Source: Pricia antarctica (lineage in GTDB: Bacteria > Bacteroidota > Bacteroidia > Flavobacteriales > Flavobacteriaceae). From it: a DNA stretch of 64,000 bases. The stretch covers positions 1-64,000 of the forward strand of contig DRGL01000055.1 in assembly GCA_011050085.1 (NCBI GenBank). The letters run 5' to 3'. A program made the position numbers and the translations under genes. The notes below the pieces were generated by a model. It saw nothing but the letters and a program-made list of their open reading frames with translations. It had not been told where the DNA came from and made no database searches. Below are positions 37,601 through 45,698 of the stretch, in pieces (the stretch's first letter is position 1; each line of letters opens with the position of its first letter).

Positions 37601-38416
37601 ACGGTCCCGTATTTCCCCCCCAGAACCTGTAGCCGCCCCATTAAAGGGTTCGACCGTAGTAGGAAAATTGTGTGTTTCCGCTTTTAATGATATAACGGAT
37701 TCAAATTCGGTTTCTCTATAGAAATCGGGTTTGTCGGCAGACTTTGGGGCAAACTGTACCACTTTCGGACCTTTGACGAACGCCACATTGTCTTTGTATG
37801 CGGAAACGATACCGTTCGGATGTTCTTGCGAGGTTTTCTTTATAAGCTTAAACAGTGAAGTGGGCATTTCCTTACCGTCAATAATGAAGGTGCCGTTAAA
37901 AATTTTATGTCGACAGTGCTCGGAGTTGACTTGGCTAAATCCAAAAACTTCCGAATCGGTCAATTTGCGGCCTATTTTTACGGATAAATCCTTTAAATAG
38001 TTAACCTCCTCTTCATTTAGGGCCAATCCTTCCTTATGATTATACGCAGAAATATCATCGATTTCCAAAATGGACTCCGGCACTAGGTCAACCTTAAAAA
38101 TATCTTGATCTAGGACGGCATATTTTTGGGAAAGCATCGGGTCATAGTCCGTAAAATTTTCTTCAACGGCTTGAAATTCTTCAATACGGACAATCCCGGA
38201 GATTCCCATATTTTGGGTGATCTCGGTCGCATTGGTGCTCCACGGCGTAATCATGGCGGCACGCGGGCCAACAAAAAAGGCGTCTAGAGACGCCGTTATT
38301 ATTTTAGGAAGGTTCCCGAACAACCATATGAGTTTGTCCGTACTTTTCTGTGACAGCTCATTACGCGTTTGTACTGCGAAAACTTTAGTGTTCGCATCCC
38401 CGAAAAAATATATCAT
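34643..38416 (-). CDS. purL: Phosphoribosylformylglycinamidine synthase
   Basis: The cytoplasmic enzyme converts FGAR to FGAM with ATP and glutamine in purine synthesis. At 1257 residues it is the long single-chain form: N-terminal PurS-like region, linker, FGAM synthase core (HNFPTTVEPFNGAATGSGGEIRD, HDHGAGGHLNCLSE) and a C-terminal class I glutaminase from about residue 1010 with the Cys nucleophile in VGICNGCQLF and later His/Glu residues near PHIERSIF. It starts with ATG at 38416. The downstream GNAT gene is close. No purine-type regulatory element was recognised upstream. Confidence 0.97.
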   Translation of the reverse strand: MIYFFGDANTKVFAVQTRNELSQKSTDKLIWLFGNLPKIITASLDAFFVGPRAAMITPWSTNATEITQNMGISGIVRIEEFQAVEENFTDYDPMLSQKYAVLDQDIFKVDLVPESILEIDDISAYNHKEGLALNEEEVNYLKDLSVKIGRKLTDSEVFGFSQVNSEHCRHKIFNGTFIIDGKEMPTSLFKLIKKTSQEHPNGIVSAYKDNVAFVKGPKVVQFAPKSADKPDFYRETEFESVISLKAETHNFPTTVEPFNGAATGSGGEIRDRLAGGKGSLPLAGTAVYMTAYSRLQKDRPWEKAMPERDWLYQTPMDILIKASNGASDFGNKFGQPLIAGSVLTFEYQSTTAIPDAGYNTIEDGPDDAMEFLQAKRTWHDSRRRLGYDKVIMQAGGIGYGKAEQALKDIPKTGDKIIILGGDNYRIGMGGAAVSSADTGEFDSKIELNAVQRSNPEMQKRAANAIRGMVENDDNPIVSIHDHGAGGHLNCLSELVEETGGYIDLDKLPVGDPTLSAKEIIGNESQERMGLVIGQKHIDLLKRIAERERSPLYEVGEVTGDDRFTFESKSSGEKPMDVNLSDIFGSSPKTVMTDVTVQRTYPDANYSLEFFHDYLEQVLQLEAVACKDWLTNKVDRCVGGRVAKQQCAGPLQLPLNNCAVMALDFKGKEGIATSIGHSPISGLIDPAAGSKNSIAEALTNIIWAPLKDGLKSISLSANWMWPCKNEGEDARLYEAVQAISAFAIALGINIPTGKDSLSMKQKYPDGDVISPGTVIISAAGNCDDITKVVEPVLQKEGGAIYYINLSKDSYKLGGSSFGQIRNAIGSEAPTILDDAYFKAVFNSIQTLIKDGQIVAGHDVASGGLITTLLEMCFADSQLGANLDVSDLGESDTIKLLFSENAGIVFQAGAVVEKILAEENIDFKKIGEVSRDGKFTLKNSGMEMGLNLESLRDTWFKTSYLLDDKQTANGLAQERFDNYKEQPLHYVFPTKFDGTYASRVASNSITRPKAAILREKGSNSEREMANAMYLAGFDVKDVHMTDLISGRENLEDIQFLGAVGGFSNSDVLGSAKGWAGAIKYNEKANSVITNFFARPDTLSVGICNGCQLFMELDLINPEHETHGKMTYNDSHKHESNFTSVKIQKNNSVMLSSLEGSTLGVWISHGEGKFILPLSEENYHIVAKYGYEGYPANPNGSFYNTAMLCDTTGRHLVTMPHIERSIFPWNWANYPQDRKDAVSPWLAAFVNAREWAERFNNQSE

Positions 38417-38509
38417 CGACCCTTTATATTAGTGGATTTGGAAAAAGCGAATTTACGGATTTTCAGACAATGATTTTCGGAGAATAGTTAACAGGAAAAC
38501 AGCGAATTG

Positions 38510-39724
38510 TTAATTACTTTTCGCCAGTAAAGCCATATAAAAGCCATCATACCCACTTTTGCTAGCATAAATTTTCTTCTGCTTCTCCATTGTAAATTCT
38601 TTTCCTTCCTCGGAGTTTAAGAACGACTGAACCTGATCCGAATTTTCTTGAGGTAAAATCGAACACGTAGCATATACCATTTTGCCGCCAGGCTTTACAA
38701 TTTTGCTATAGCTACGAAGAATTTCCTGTTGGGTCTTGGTTATCTTTTCCAGAAAGTCAGGCTGCAGTTTCCATTTGGTATCAGGATTGCGGCGAATTAC
38801 ACCCAATCCGGTGCACGGAGCGTCAATCAATACCCGGTCGGCCGTGCCGTAGAGTTTTTTGAAAACCTTGGTCGAATCGATTTCCCTTGGCTCGATATTG
38901 TGCGCACCATTTCTTCGGGCGCGGCGTTTGAGTTCTTTGAGTTTGCTACCATAAACGTCCATAGCAATAATTTGACCTTTATTTTCCATTAGGGCAGCAA
39001 GGTGGAGCGATTTCCCACCGGCACCGGCGCAGGTGTCTACGACGCGCATGCCTGGGGCCACATCTAAAAATGCGCCCACCAATTGTGAATTGGCGTCCTG
39101 TACTTCAAAAAGTCCGTTTTTAAAGGCTTCGGTTACAAACACATTGGTTCGTTCTGGTAGACGTAAGGCAGATGCATAACCCTTTATGGGTTCGGTCACA
39201 ATATCTTCCTTCAATAAGATTTCCGCTAATTCTTTCTTGGTAGTGTTTAGGGTATTCGTTCGCAAGATAACCTCCGCTTGCTGGTTCAGGGCGGCACTTT
39301 CGGCAGTCCACAGTTTTTCGCCCAAGGTGTTAGCACAGAGCTCGTCTATCCAATCTGGAAAAGCCTCCCGAAATTTCCGTATTTTTGAGAGTTCGTCGAA
39401 TTTCCCTTTGATTCGCCGTTCTGGGGTGGGCTCAATCTGCTTCCAATCTGGCAATTTTATCCCTTTTAAGACAGCCCAGACCGCCCACATACGGAACAAG
39501 TCAGAACGACTAAACGGAGCCTTGGTCTCTGCAATTTCAGCGTACAATCGCTTATAGCGTACCATTTCATATGTGGTTTCAGCAATAAATCCGCGGTCAC
39601 GGCTTCCCCAGCGTTTATCGTAGCGTAAGACCTTTTGAACAACTTTATCGGCGTACTGATCTTCGTTGAAAATTAAGTTTAGTGCATCGATAACGGCAAA
39701 GACGAGATTTCTATGTAGTTTCAT
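38510..39724 (-). CDS. RsmB/NOP2-type RNA 5-methylcytosine methyltransferase
   Basis: A SAM-dependent RNA (probably 16S rRNA) cytosine-C5 methyltransferase. The product has 404 residues from the chosen ATG (MKLHRNL). The frame extends 10 codons further to a TTG at 39754, which is less likely because the encoded PPYSQPCPE has no family counterpart. SAM site VDTCAGAGGKSLHLAA, motif IV DAPCTGLG with its Cys, and motif VI ATCSILPQEN with the catalytic Cys are all present. An N-terminal NusB-like domain of about 140 residues is suggested by the helical composition. It is 93 bp upstream of purL. Confidence 0.92.
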   Translation of the reverse strand: MKLHRNLVFAVIDALNLIFNEDQYADKVVQKVLRYDKRWGSRDRGFIAETTYEMVRYKRLYAEIAETKAPFSRSDLFRMWAVWAVLKGIKLPDWKQIEPTPERRIKGKFDELSKIRKFREAFPDWIDELCANTLGEKLWTAESAALNQQAEVILRTNTLNTTKKELAEILLKEDIVTEPIKGYASALRLPERTNVFVTEAFKNGLFEVQDANSQLVGAFLDVAPGMRVVDTCAGAGGKSLHLAALMENKGQIIAMDVYGSKLKELKRRARRNGAHNIEPREIDSTKVFKKLYGTADRVLIDAPCTGLGVIRRNPDTKWKLQPDFLEKITKTQQEILRSYSKIVKPGGKMVYATCSILPQENSDQVQSFLNSEEGKEFTMEKQKKIYASKSGYDGFYMALLAKSN

Positions 39725-39853
39725 TTCTGGACAAGGTTGCGAATAAGGCGGCAAAGGTATTGTTTTATAAGGGATACCCAGTTATCTTTGAAAGGAAAAG
39801 GTCTGGATGTCTGTTGATAAACCATATTTTTAATGGGGCCTTACACATGATTT

Positions 39854-40897
39854 ATGAAATATTTTGTTTGTATTTGGATAGTACTACTTAGTTTCTCCTG
39901 TTCCGATGACAAGGAAAAAGTGAAGCCGTCGATGCCATATTCTTCCGTTGAAATTCAAACCATTTATGAAGATTCGGTAAGCATCCGCGCCATAGAAATC
40001 ATCGGTAATAGTCTGGCCTATGCCGGTAGCAGGGGCATATTTGGAAATATTGATATTAACTCTGGAAAAATTAGGGAAAGTGTACAGGAGTATGACAGTA
40101 TACTACCTGAATTCAGGGCGGTGGCGCACACGGCATCCGATTTTTTTATGCTTTCCGTTGCGAGTCCAGCCCTGCTCTACAAAACAGGTAGCGATGGGCA
40201 AATGCAACTGGTGTATATCGAAGAGGACGAGTCTGTATTTTATGACGCTATGACTTTTTGGAATGACCAAGAAGGCATTGCCATTGGCGATACTTTGGAC
40301 GGTTGTCTCAGTATAATTATTACTAGGGACGGAGGAAATACTTGGAATAAAATCGCCTGTTCCGATTTGCCAAAGGGTATCGAGGGCGAAGGCGCATTTG
40401 CTGCCAGTAACACAAATATAGCTGTTGTAGGTGACAAAACCTGGATAGCGACAACCCGTAGCCGCATTTACTATTCAGCAGACAAAGGTAATACGTGGGA
40501 AATAAAAGACACACCAATGGTCAAGGACGGGCCGACCCAAGGCATTTATTCTATTGCGTTCTATGATGAGAATTTAGGGGTGGCCATAGGGGGTGACTAC
40601 ACAGAACCTGAAAGAAATACTGCCAACAAAGCGATAACAGCAGACGGGGGCAAAACTTGGCAGTTGATTGCTGACGGTAAAGATCCGGCGTACAAAAGTT
40701 GCATTCAATTTATACCGAATAGTGAAGGTAATGGCCTAGCAGCCATTGGGTTTACCGGTCTTTCCTATAGTGAAGATAAAGGTTCGACTTGGCAAAAACT
40801 TTCCGATGATGCATCCTTTTATACTATACGATTTCTAAATGATTCAACGGCATATGCGGCAGGAAAAAATAAAATTGCTAAGTTGACTTTTAGATAA
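39854..40897 (+). CDS. BNR/Asp-box repeat lipoprotein (Ycf48-like propeller)
   Basis: A 347-residue lipoprotein (lipobox LLSFSC, Cys16) anchored in the envelope. Four Asp-box turns are visible: TRDGGNTWNKI, SADKGNTWEIKD, TADGGKTWQLI and SEDKGSTWQKLS, which fit a beta-propeller like Ycf48 or sialidase-type proteins. No sialidase catalytic residues can be identified, so an oxidoreductase or hydrolase name would be wrong; the function is unknown. It is divergent from the methyltransferase gene and converges on the Spy-like gene with only 3 bases between. Confidence 0.85.
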   Translation: MKYFVCIWIVLLSFSCSDDKEKVKPSMPYSSVEIQTIYEDSVSIRAIEIIGNSLAYAGSRGIFGNIDINSGKIRESVQEYDSILPEFRAVAHTASDFFMLSVASPALLYKTGSDGQMQLVYIEEDESVFYDAMTFWNDQEGIAIGDTLDGCLSIIITRDGGNTWNKIACSDLPKGIEGEGAFAASNTNIAVVGDKTWIATTRSRIYYSADKGNTWEIKDTPMVKDGPTQGIYSIAFYDENLGVAIGGDYTEPERNTANKAITADGGKTWQLIADGKDPAYKSCIQFIPNSEGNGLAAIGFTGLSYSEDKGSTWQKLSDDASFYTIRFLNDSTAYAAGKNKIAKLTFR

Positions 40898-40900
40898 AAA

Positions 40901-41347
40901 TCACCTATCACCTTTTTTGTTTCGGTACTGCTTCAACAATTGCCTTTTAAATTCATATTCCGAACGAAGTAGCATGAGTGTTTTTTTGGCCGGTATGACC
41001 TCCCTTATACTTTCGATAAAATTTTTGTCTAGTTCTTCCTCTTCTTCCTCAAATCTTAGATAGTGGTTGATAAGTGCCGAGGCCTCTTTTTCCGAAAGAC
41101 TTTCTGAATTCCACATTTTTTCCCGAATTTCCGTATGTTCGCGTTCCCGCATGGCTTCCCGTTTGTCCTCAAATTCGTTATAAACAGGCCAGAAGGTTTG
41201 TGCTTCTTTAGAGGTAAGATCTAAGCGTTCTGTTAAAAAGGCAACTTTAAGTGATTTGATTTTATCCTTGTCGGGTTTATGCTGTGCAAAAATTTGCGAT
41301 GTGCTAAGCAGCAAACATAATACGATCAGTATATTAAAATTATTCAT
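40901..41347 (-). CDS. Spy/CpxP-like periplasmic protein, sensor of ECF locus
   Basis: A small periplasmic helical protein of about 148 residues with signal peptide MNNFNILIVLCLLLSTSQIFAQ. The mature part is charged and helical (LTSKEAQTFWPVYNEFEDKREAMR, FEEEEEELDKNFIESI) and resembles the Spy/CpxP/ZraP group, often named sensor of ECF-type sigma factor in Bacteroidota. The frame reaches an ATG at 41371, but the start at 41347 begins exactly at the signal peptide. This start overlaps the end of the upstream gene (GATGAATAA), so the two are coupled. It may act as a chaperone or signal receiver for the operon's sigma factor. Confidence 0.82.
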   Translation of the reverse strand: MNNFNILIVLCLLLSTSQIFAQHKPDKDKIKSLKVAFLTERLDLTSKEAQTFWPVYNEFEDKREAMREREHTEIREKMWNSESLSEKEASALINHYLRFEEEEEELDKNFIESIREVIPAKKTLMLLRSEYEFKRQLLKQYRNKKGDR

Positions 41348-41852
41348 CGTACTCGAGATTAAGTTCTTCAAATTCGTCGGTATTGTTGTCCAAATAGTTC
41401 AAAATTATTTCGTTGTTGAGGCTATTTGCCATTAAATCCGTAATTTCTAGCTCGTCAACCGGAACAACTTCCGCGATTTCATAAGAACTGAAATCGGAAG
41501 CATAATTTTCGAAATAGTTTTCAATATCTGAACTGGCGATATCTTCAAACGTAATATCATCTGCCGTACCTCGGTTCAAAGTGAAAACGAGCGCCACGAT
41601 AGCGGCGATGGAGGCAGCAGCAAAATAATATTTTCTGTATCGGTGTAAAGGGATGACCTTAACTCTACTTACATTTAATTTTGGTTTGATGGTATCATGT
41701 AAATTGTCAAAATATCCATCCGGAACTACAAAACCATCCTTTTTAGGTATTGCATCATCCTTTCCTTCAACCCTTTTCATTAGGTTACCGGAAAATGCCT
41801 CGAAATAATCTTCGGGAATTTTAAACGGATTATGTTTATGGTCTTGCTTCAT
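41340..41852 (-). CDS. Single-pass membrane protein, probable anti-sigma factor
   Basis: A 170-residue protein with no domain I can name with certainty. It has a cytoplasmic N-terminus of about 80 residues with two related short motifs (FKIPEDYFEAFSGNLM and FVVPDGYFDNLHDTIK), one membrane helix at about 83-97 (YYFAAASIAAIVALVFTL) and a very acidic periplasmic tail of about 70 residues. Position directly after an ECF sigma gene and coupling to a Spy-like gene make it the likely anti-sigma factor. The paired PEDYF/PDGYF motifs occur in Bacteroidota proteins of this context. The role is inference from context. Confidence 0.7.
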   Translation of the reverse strand: MKQDHKHNPFKIPEDYFEAFSGNLMKRVEGKDDAIPKKDGFVVPDGYFDNLHDTIKPKLNVSRVKVIPLHRYRKYYFAAASIAAIVALVFTLNRGTADDITFEDIASSDIENYFENYASDFSSYEIAEVVPVDELEITDLMANSLNNEIILNYLDNNTDEFEELNLEYDE

Positions 41853-41927
41853 TCTATTTATTTGACTATAGTTTGTTCAAAAGGTTTAATTCTTGCGGCA
41901 TATGAAATTTATAATGAAATTCCGGTG

Positions 41928-42473
41928 TTAGCCGTTTTCCTTTAAATAGGCCTCTATTTTTTTTACTGCTAAATGGTAGGATGCTTTAAGGCCGCCTACC
42001 GATTTGTCTAGGATTTCTGAAATTTCGGTATACTTTAATTCATCAAAATATTTCATGTTGAAGACCAGCTTTTGTTTCTCTGGTAGGCTGGAAATTGCTT
42101 TCTGCAACTTTAACTGAATGGCATCCCCCTCAAAGTAAACATCGGCTGTAAGATTTCCGATCATCTTATCCTGTAATTCACCATTGCCTATATCAAGTTT
42201 TCTTGCTTTTGTTTTTAATAACGTTAGCGACTCGTTTGTTGCAATGCGATACATCCACGAGAATAGTTTGCTTTCCCCTTTAAAACCTTCAATATTTTTA
42301 TATACTTTAATAAAAGTATTCTGCAAGACATCATCAGCATCCTCATGATTTAAAACAATCCTACGGATATGCCAGTACAGACGTTGTTTATACAAATCTA
42401 CCAACACCTCAAAAGCTTTCGATCGGCTTTCCGGATGTTGTAAATCCTTCACTAAGGTTTCTTCGGCAATCAA
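41928..42473 (-). CDS. ECF RNA polymerase sigma factor
   Basis: A 181-residue ECF sigma factor: region 2 at about 20-95 (YWHIRRIVLNHEDADDVLQNTFIKVY, SWMYRIATNESLTLL) and region 4 at about 125-178 (KLVFNMKYFDELKYTEISEIL, GGLKASYHLAVKKIEAYL). The start codon appears to be TTG at 42471-42473; I see no better ATG upstream. It leads a three-gene operon with the membrane protein and the Spy-like protein, an arrangement typical of envelope stress sensing in Bacteroidota. Its sequence is distinct from the sigma factor at 5995-6546. Confidence 0.92.
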   Translation of the reverse strand: MIAEETLVKDLQHPESRSKAFEVLVDLYKQRLYWHIRRIVLNHEDADDVLQNTFIKVYKNIEGFKGESKLFSWMYRIATNESLTLLKTKARKLDIGNGELQDKMIGNLTADVYFEGDAIQLKLQKAISSLPEKQKLVFNMKYFDELKYTEISEILDKSVGGLKASYHLAVKKIEAYLKENG

Positions 42474-42646
42474 TATTCGAAGGTATTATCTATTTGTAGG
42501 ACTCTAAAGTAAACAAAAGGTTTAATACTGGGGTTGGGGTACATGTATAATTAAGATAGCCATGAAGATGAGGATAACCAACGCTACTGGAATGTATTGT
42601 TATCTTCCAAATTATTTAGAAATTATATTCCTTTTTGAGCATCTAA

Positions 42647-43872
42647 CAGAAAAAAAGCATAAAATATGCTTTGTTATTTTTAGGGATTTTGATGCTCCTA
42701 GTGGGTTGTACCACTTCCGAAGGTGGACAATCCAAAAAGAATTTGGATTGGATGCAGAGCTCGAGACCGTTTAGACCAAAGCTATGGTCTACACCAACAA
42801 TAGTTTAGCCTTGGATTTCTTCAGGGAAATCCCCAAAACGGAGACTTCGGAAGAATATATGCTTTCTCCTTTGAGCCTCACTTCGGCACTGGGAATGACT
42901 TAGAATGGTGCTGACGGAGATACCTTGACCGCCTTCGGATTCGTCTTACGCTATGCCGATGTGGAAGCGGCGAACCGCTTTAACCAAAATTAATTGGATC
43001 GATTGCGTCTACCGATATTGGAGTCAAGGTGAATCTTGCCCAGGCCATTTGGATTCAAGAGGAATTTCCAGTAGAGGCGGAATTTGTAAATACCAATCAA
43101 GCGTTTTATGACGCCGAAGTATCCAACTTAGATTTTGGCAAGACCAAGGCAGTAGATGTAATCAATACCTGGGCTAAAACCCATACCAATGGTAAGATAG
43201 ATAAGTTTATCGACCATTTAGACCCCAATACTGTTCTTTTCTTGCAAATACCCTTTATTTTAAGGGCATTTGGAAATTTAAATTTGATTCGAAAAATACC
43301 CGGTAGTCAGACTTTTATATAGCTTTGGACGAAAAGGTGCAGGTACCGATGATGTCTATGAAGGCTACCGTACCTAATATGAAAAACAAAACATTTTCCT
43401 CCCTAATTCTGCCCTACAAAAATGAGCGCTATCAAATGTTTGTATTCTTACCAAACCATGATAACTCTACTGCGGATATTGTTTCAGAAATTTCTTTGGA
43501 TAATTTGAATTACTGGCTTGATACCTATACCGAAAGTGTATTGGATATTAGCTTTCCAAAATTCAAGATGGAATACACTAGCAATGCTAACGCCTCGTTA
43601 ACCAATCTTGGATTGGGAATTGCTTTTTCAAATGATGCGGATTTCGGGAAAATCAATAATGATACCCCTCTAAAAATCCGAAGAGTGGTACAAAAAACTT
43701 TTATAGTGGTCGATGAAGACGGTACGGATGCCGCAGCCGTTACGTGAGTTGGAATAATCAATACTTCTATAGAAGTATTACCTTCATTTGTGGCGGACAG
43801 GCCCTTTTTATATGTGATAAGGGACAGTTCTACGGAATCTATTTGCTTGTAGGACGCGTAGGAAGATCGTAA
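42647..43872 (+). pseudogene. Decayed serpin (serine protease inhibitor) lipoprotein gene
   Basis: Joining three frames gives an almost complete serpin: a lipoprotein signal (LLFLGILMLLVGC), NSLALDFFREI, MLSPLSLTSALGMT-stop-NGADGDT, NLAQAIWIQEEF, NTWAKTHTNGKIDKFID, ANTLYFKG, SSLILPYKNERYQMFVFLP, the hinge FIVVDEDGTDAAAVT and the end FVADRPFLYVIRD. Lesions seen: the start codon position reads CAG (42647); frameshifts near 42775, 42993, 43241 and 43835; stops at 42901, 42991, 43304 and 43745. With so many independent lesions it cannot make a protein. The similarity of the remaining sequence to working serpins suggests rather recent loss. Confidence 0.9.
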
Positions 43873-43874
43873 TT

Positions 43875-45698
43875 TTAGCCTAACGACTGCATCTCCACCA
43901 ATTTTTTGTAAACACCATTTTTGGCCAACAGTTCCGTATGCGATCCTTGCTCGACAATTTCCCCTTGTTGAAGCACAACGATTTTGTTTGCATTCTGAAT
44001 GGTTGATAGCCGGTGCGCAATCACTATAGAGGTCCGGTTACGCATCATTTTTTCAAGGGCATCTTGCACCAAACGCTCACTTTCGGTATCAAGCGCAGAG
44101 GTGGCTTCGTCTAAAATCATTATAGGCGGATTTTTAAGTACGGCCCTTGCTATGGACAAACGTTGTTTTTGGCCTCCGCTTAATTTGTTCCCGCTGTCGC
44201 CAATGTTTGTGTCATAGCCTTGCGGCAGACTTTCTATAAATTCATGGGCATTAGCGATTTTGGCAGCTTCGATGATTTCCTCGCGAGAGGCGCGTTCTTT
44301 GCTTAAAGCAATATTTTTCGCTACGGTATCATTAAAGAGTATGGAATCTTGGGTGACCAATCCCATCAGCTGTCGTAGCGATTTTTTGGTGATATCGCGA
44401 ATATCGGTACCATCGATTTTAATAACTCCTTGATTGACATCATAGAAACGGGTCACAAGATTTGCAATGGTACTTTTGCCGCTACCGGATTGGCCTACTA
44501 AAGCTACTGTTTGGCCTTTGGGAACGCTCAGGTCAAAGTTTTTCAGTACATAATCATCTTCATATTTAAACGAAATGTTTTCAAGGATGATACCATTTTC
44601 GAAACTCGTTTTCTTGATGGCATCCGGTTTGTCAATAATCGGGTTTTCTGTTTCCAGAATTTCCAACACCCGTTCCGCAGCGGCGTTCCCTTTTTTGACT
44701 CCATATGAAGCTTTACTAATAGCTTTCGCGGGCGTTAGAATTTGGTACGCGAGTCCCATATAGGTAATGAAGAGTTCGGGCTCCAAAGTTTTATCCACCA
44801 AAACCATTTGTCCGCCATACCAGAGTAAGATGCCAATTACTGCAATCCCAAGAAATTCGCTGGCCGGTGTAGCGAGATTTTGACGATTGAGCAACGTATT
44901 GGAGTATCTGAAAAATCGATTTGTAGATTCTCGAAACTTGCTGCTAAAACGGTTTTCGGCCGTAAAACCTTTAATTATTTTAAGTCCGCTTAATGTTTCT
45001 TCTAAAATGGATAGAAAAACGCCTTGTTCTTTTTGCACTTTATCCGATTTACGCTTTAGCGATTTACCAATAAGGGATATTAAAAAACCGGAAACCGGAA
45101 GAAATATAAACACGAAAAGTGTCAATTCCGGACTTATCGACACCATGGCGACGATAGCGAAGATAAGGGTTAGGGGTTCCCTAACGATAAGTTCTAGAAT
45201 AGACAAAAATGAATATTGTATTTCAACTACGTCGGAGGTGAGCCGGGCAATGGTATCGCCTTTACGTTTTTCCGAGTAATGTGCAATGGGCAATGAAATA
45301 GTCTTATCGTACAATTCGTTTCTAAGATCTTTAAGCACACCGTTACGTAAAAACGTAATAAAGTACATTGCAAGATACCCAAAAACGTTCTTGAGAAAGA
45401 ACATAACGATAACGAGCAAAACCATGAAAATTAAGGCATCGCTACTATCATCACCCGCTTTTTGGGTCACAAAATAATTCAAGTAATTATAAAGGTATTC
45501 CTTGGCATCGCTAAAGCCTGTCCATACCGGTTCTGTCTCTACTGTTTCTGTCTGCTTGAAAAGTACGGCAAGCATTGGAAAAAGCGAAACCATGGCTAAA
45601 GTCGCAAAAAAAGCATAAAAAATGTTTGCAATAATATTTAAGATGGCATAGCCCCGGTAGGGACGGGCAAAGCGAAGGATCTTTCTAAAATATGTCAT
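43875..45698 (-). CDS. ABC exporter, fused membrane and ATPase domains (MsbA-like)
   Basis: A 607-residue half-transporter that works as a homodimer in the inner membrane. The N-terminal domain (about 1-330) has six membrane helices. The ATPase domain has Walker A GQSGSGKST, signature LSGGQKQR and Walker B IMILDEATSALD with a following HRLST switch. The family includes lipid A flippase MsbA and multidrug exporters; the substrate here is not certain. Its ATG overlaps the stop codon of the upstream phosphosugar mutase (TAATG), so the two are translationally coupled. Confidence 0.93.
   Translation of the reverse strand: MTYFRKILRFARPYRGYAILNIIANIFYAFFATLAMVSLFPMLAVLFKQTETVETEPVWTGFSDAKEYLYNYLNYFVTQKAGDDSSDALIFMVLLVIVMFFLKNVFGYLAMYFITFLRNGVLKDLRNELYDKTISLPIAHYSEKRKGDTIARLTSDVVEIQYSFLSILELIVREPLTLIFAIVAMVSISPELTLFVFIFLPVSGFLISLIGKSLKRKSDKVQKEQGVFLSILEETLSGLKIIKGFTAENRFSSKFRESTNRFFRYSNTLLNRQNLATPASEFLGIAVIGILLWYGGQMVLVDKTLEPELFITYMGLAYQILTPAKAISKASYGVKKGNAAAERVLEILETENPIIDKPDAIKKTSFENGIILENISFKYEDDYVLKNFDLSVPKGQTVALVGQSGSGKSTIANLVTRFYDVNQGVIKIDGTDIRDITKKSLRQLMGLVTQDSILFNDTVAKNIALSKERASREEIIEAAKIANAHEFIESLPQGYDTNIGDSGNKLSGGQKQRLSIARAVLKNPPIMILDEATSALDTESERLVQDALEKMMRNRTSIVIAHRLSTIQNANKIVVLQQGEIVEQGSHTELLAKNGVYKKLVEMQSLG

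Noticed and set aside
42562-42774. 70-residue open frame at the start of the serpin region
   Set aside because: Its end is a wrong-frame reading of the decayed serpin signal region, and the lipoprotein signal is visible in a different frame.
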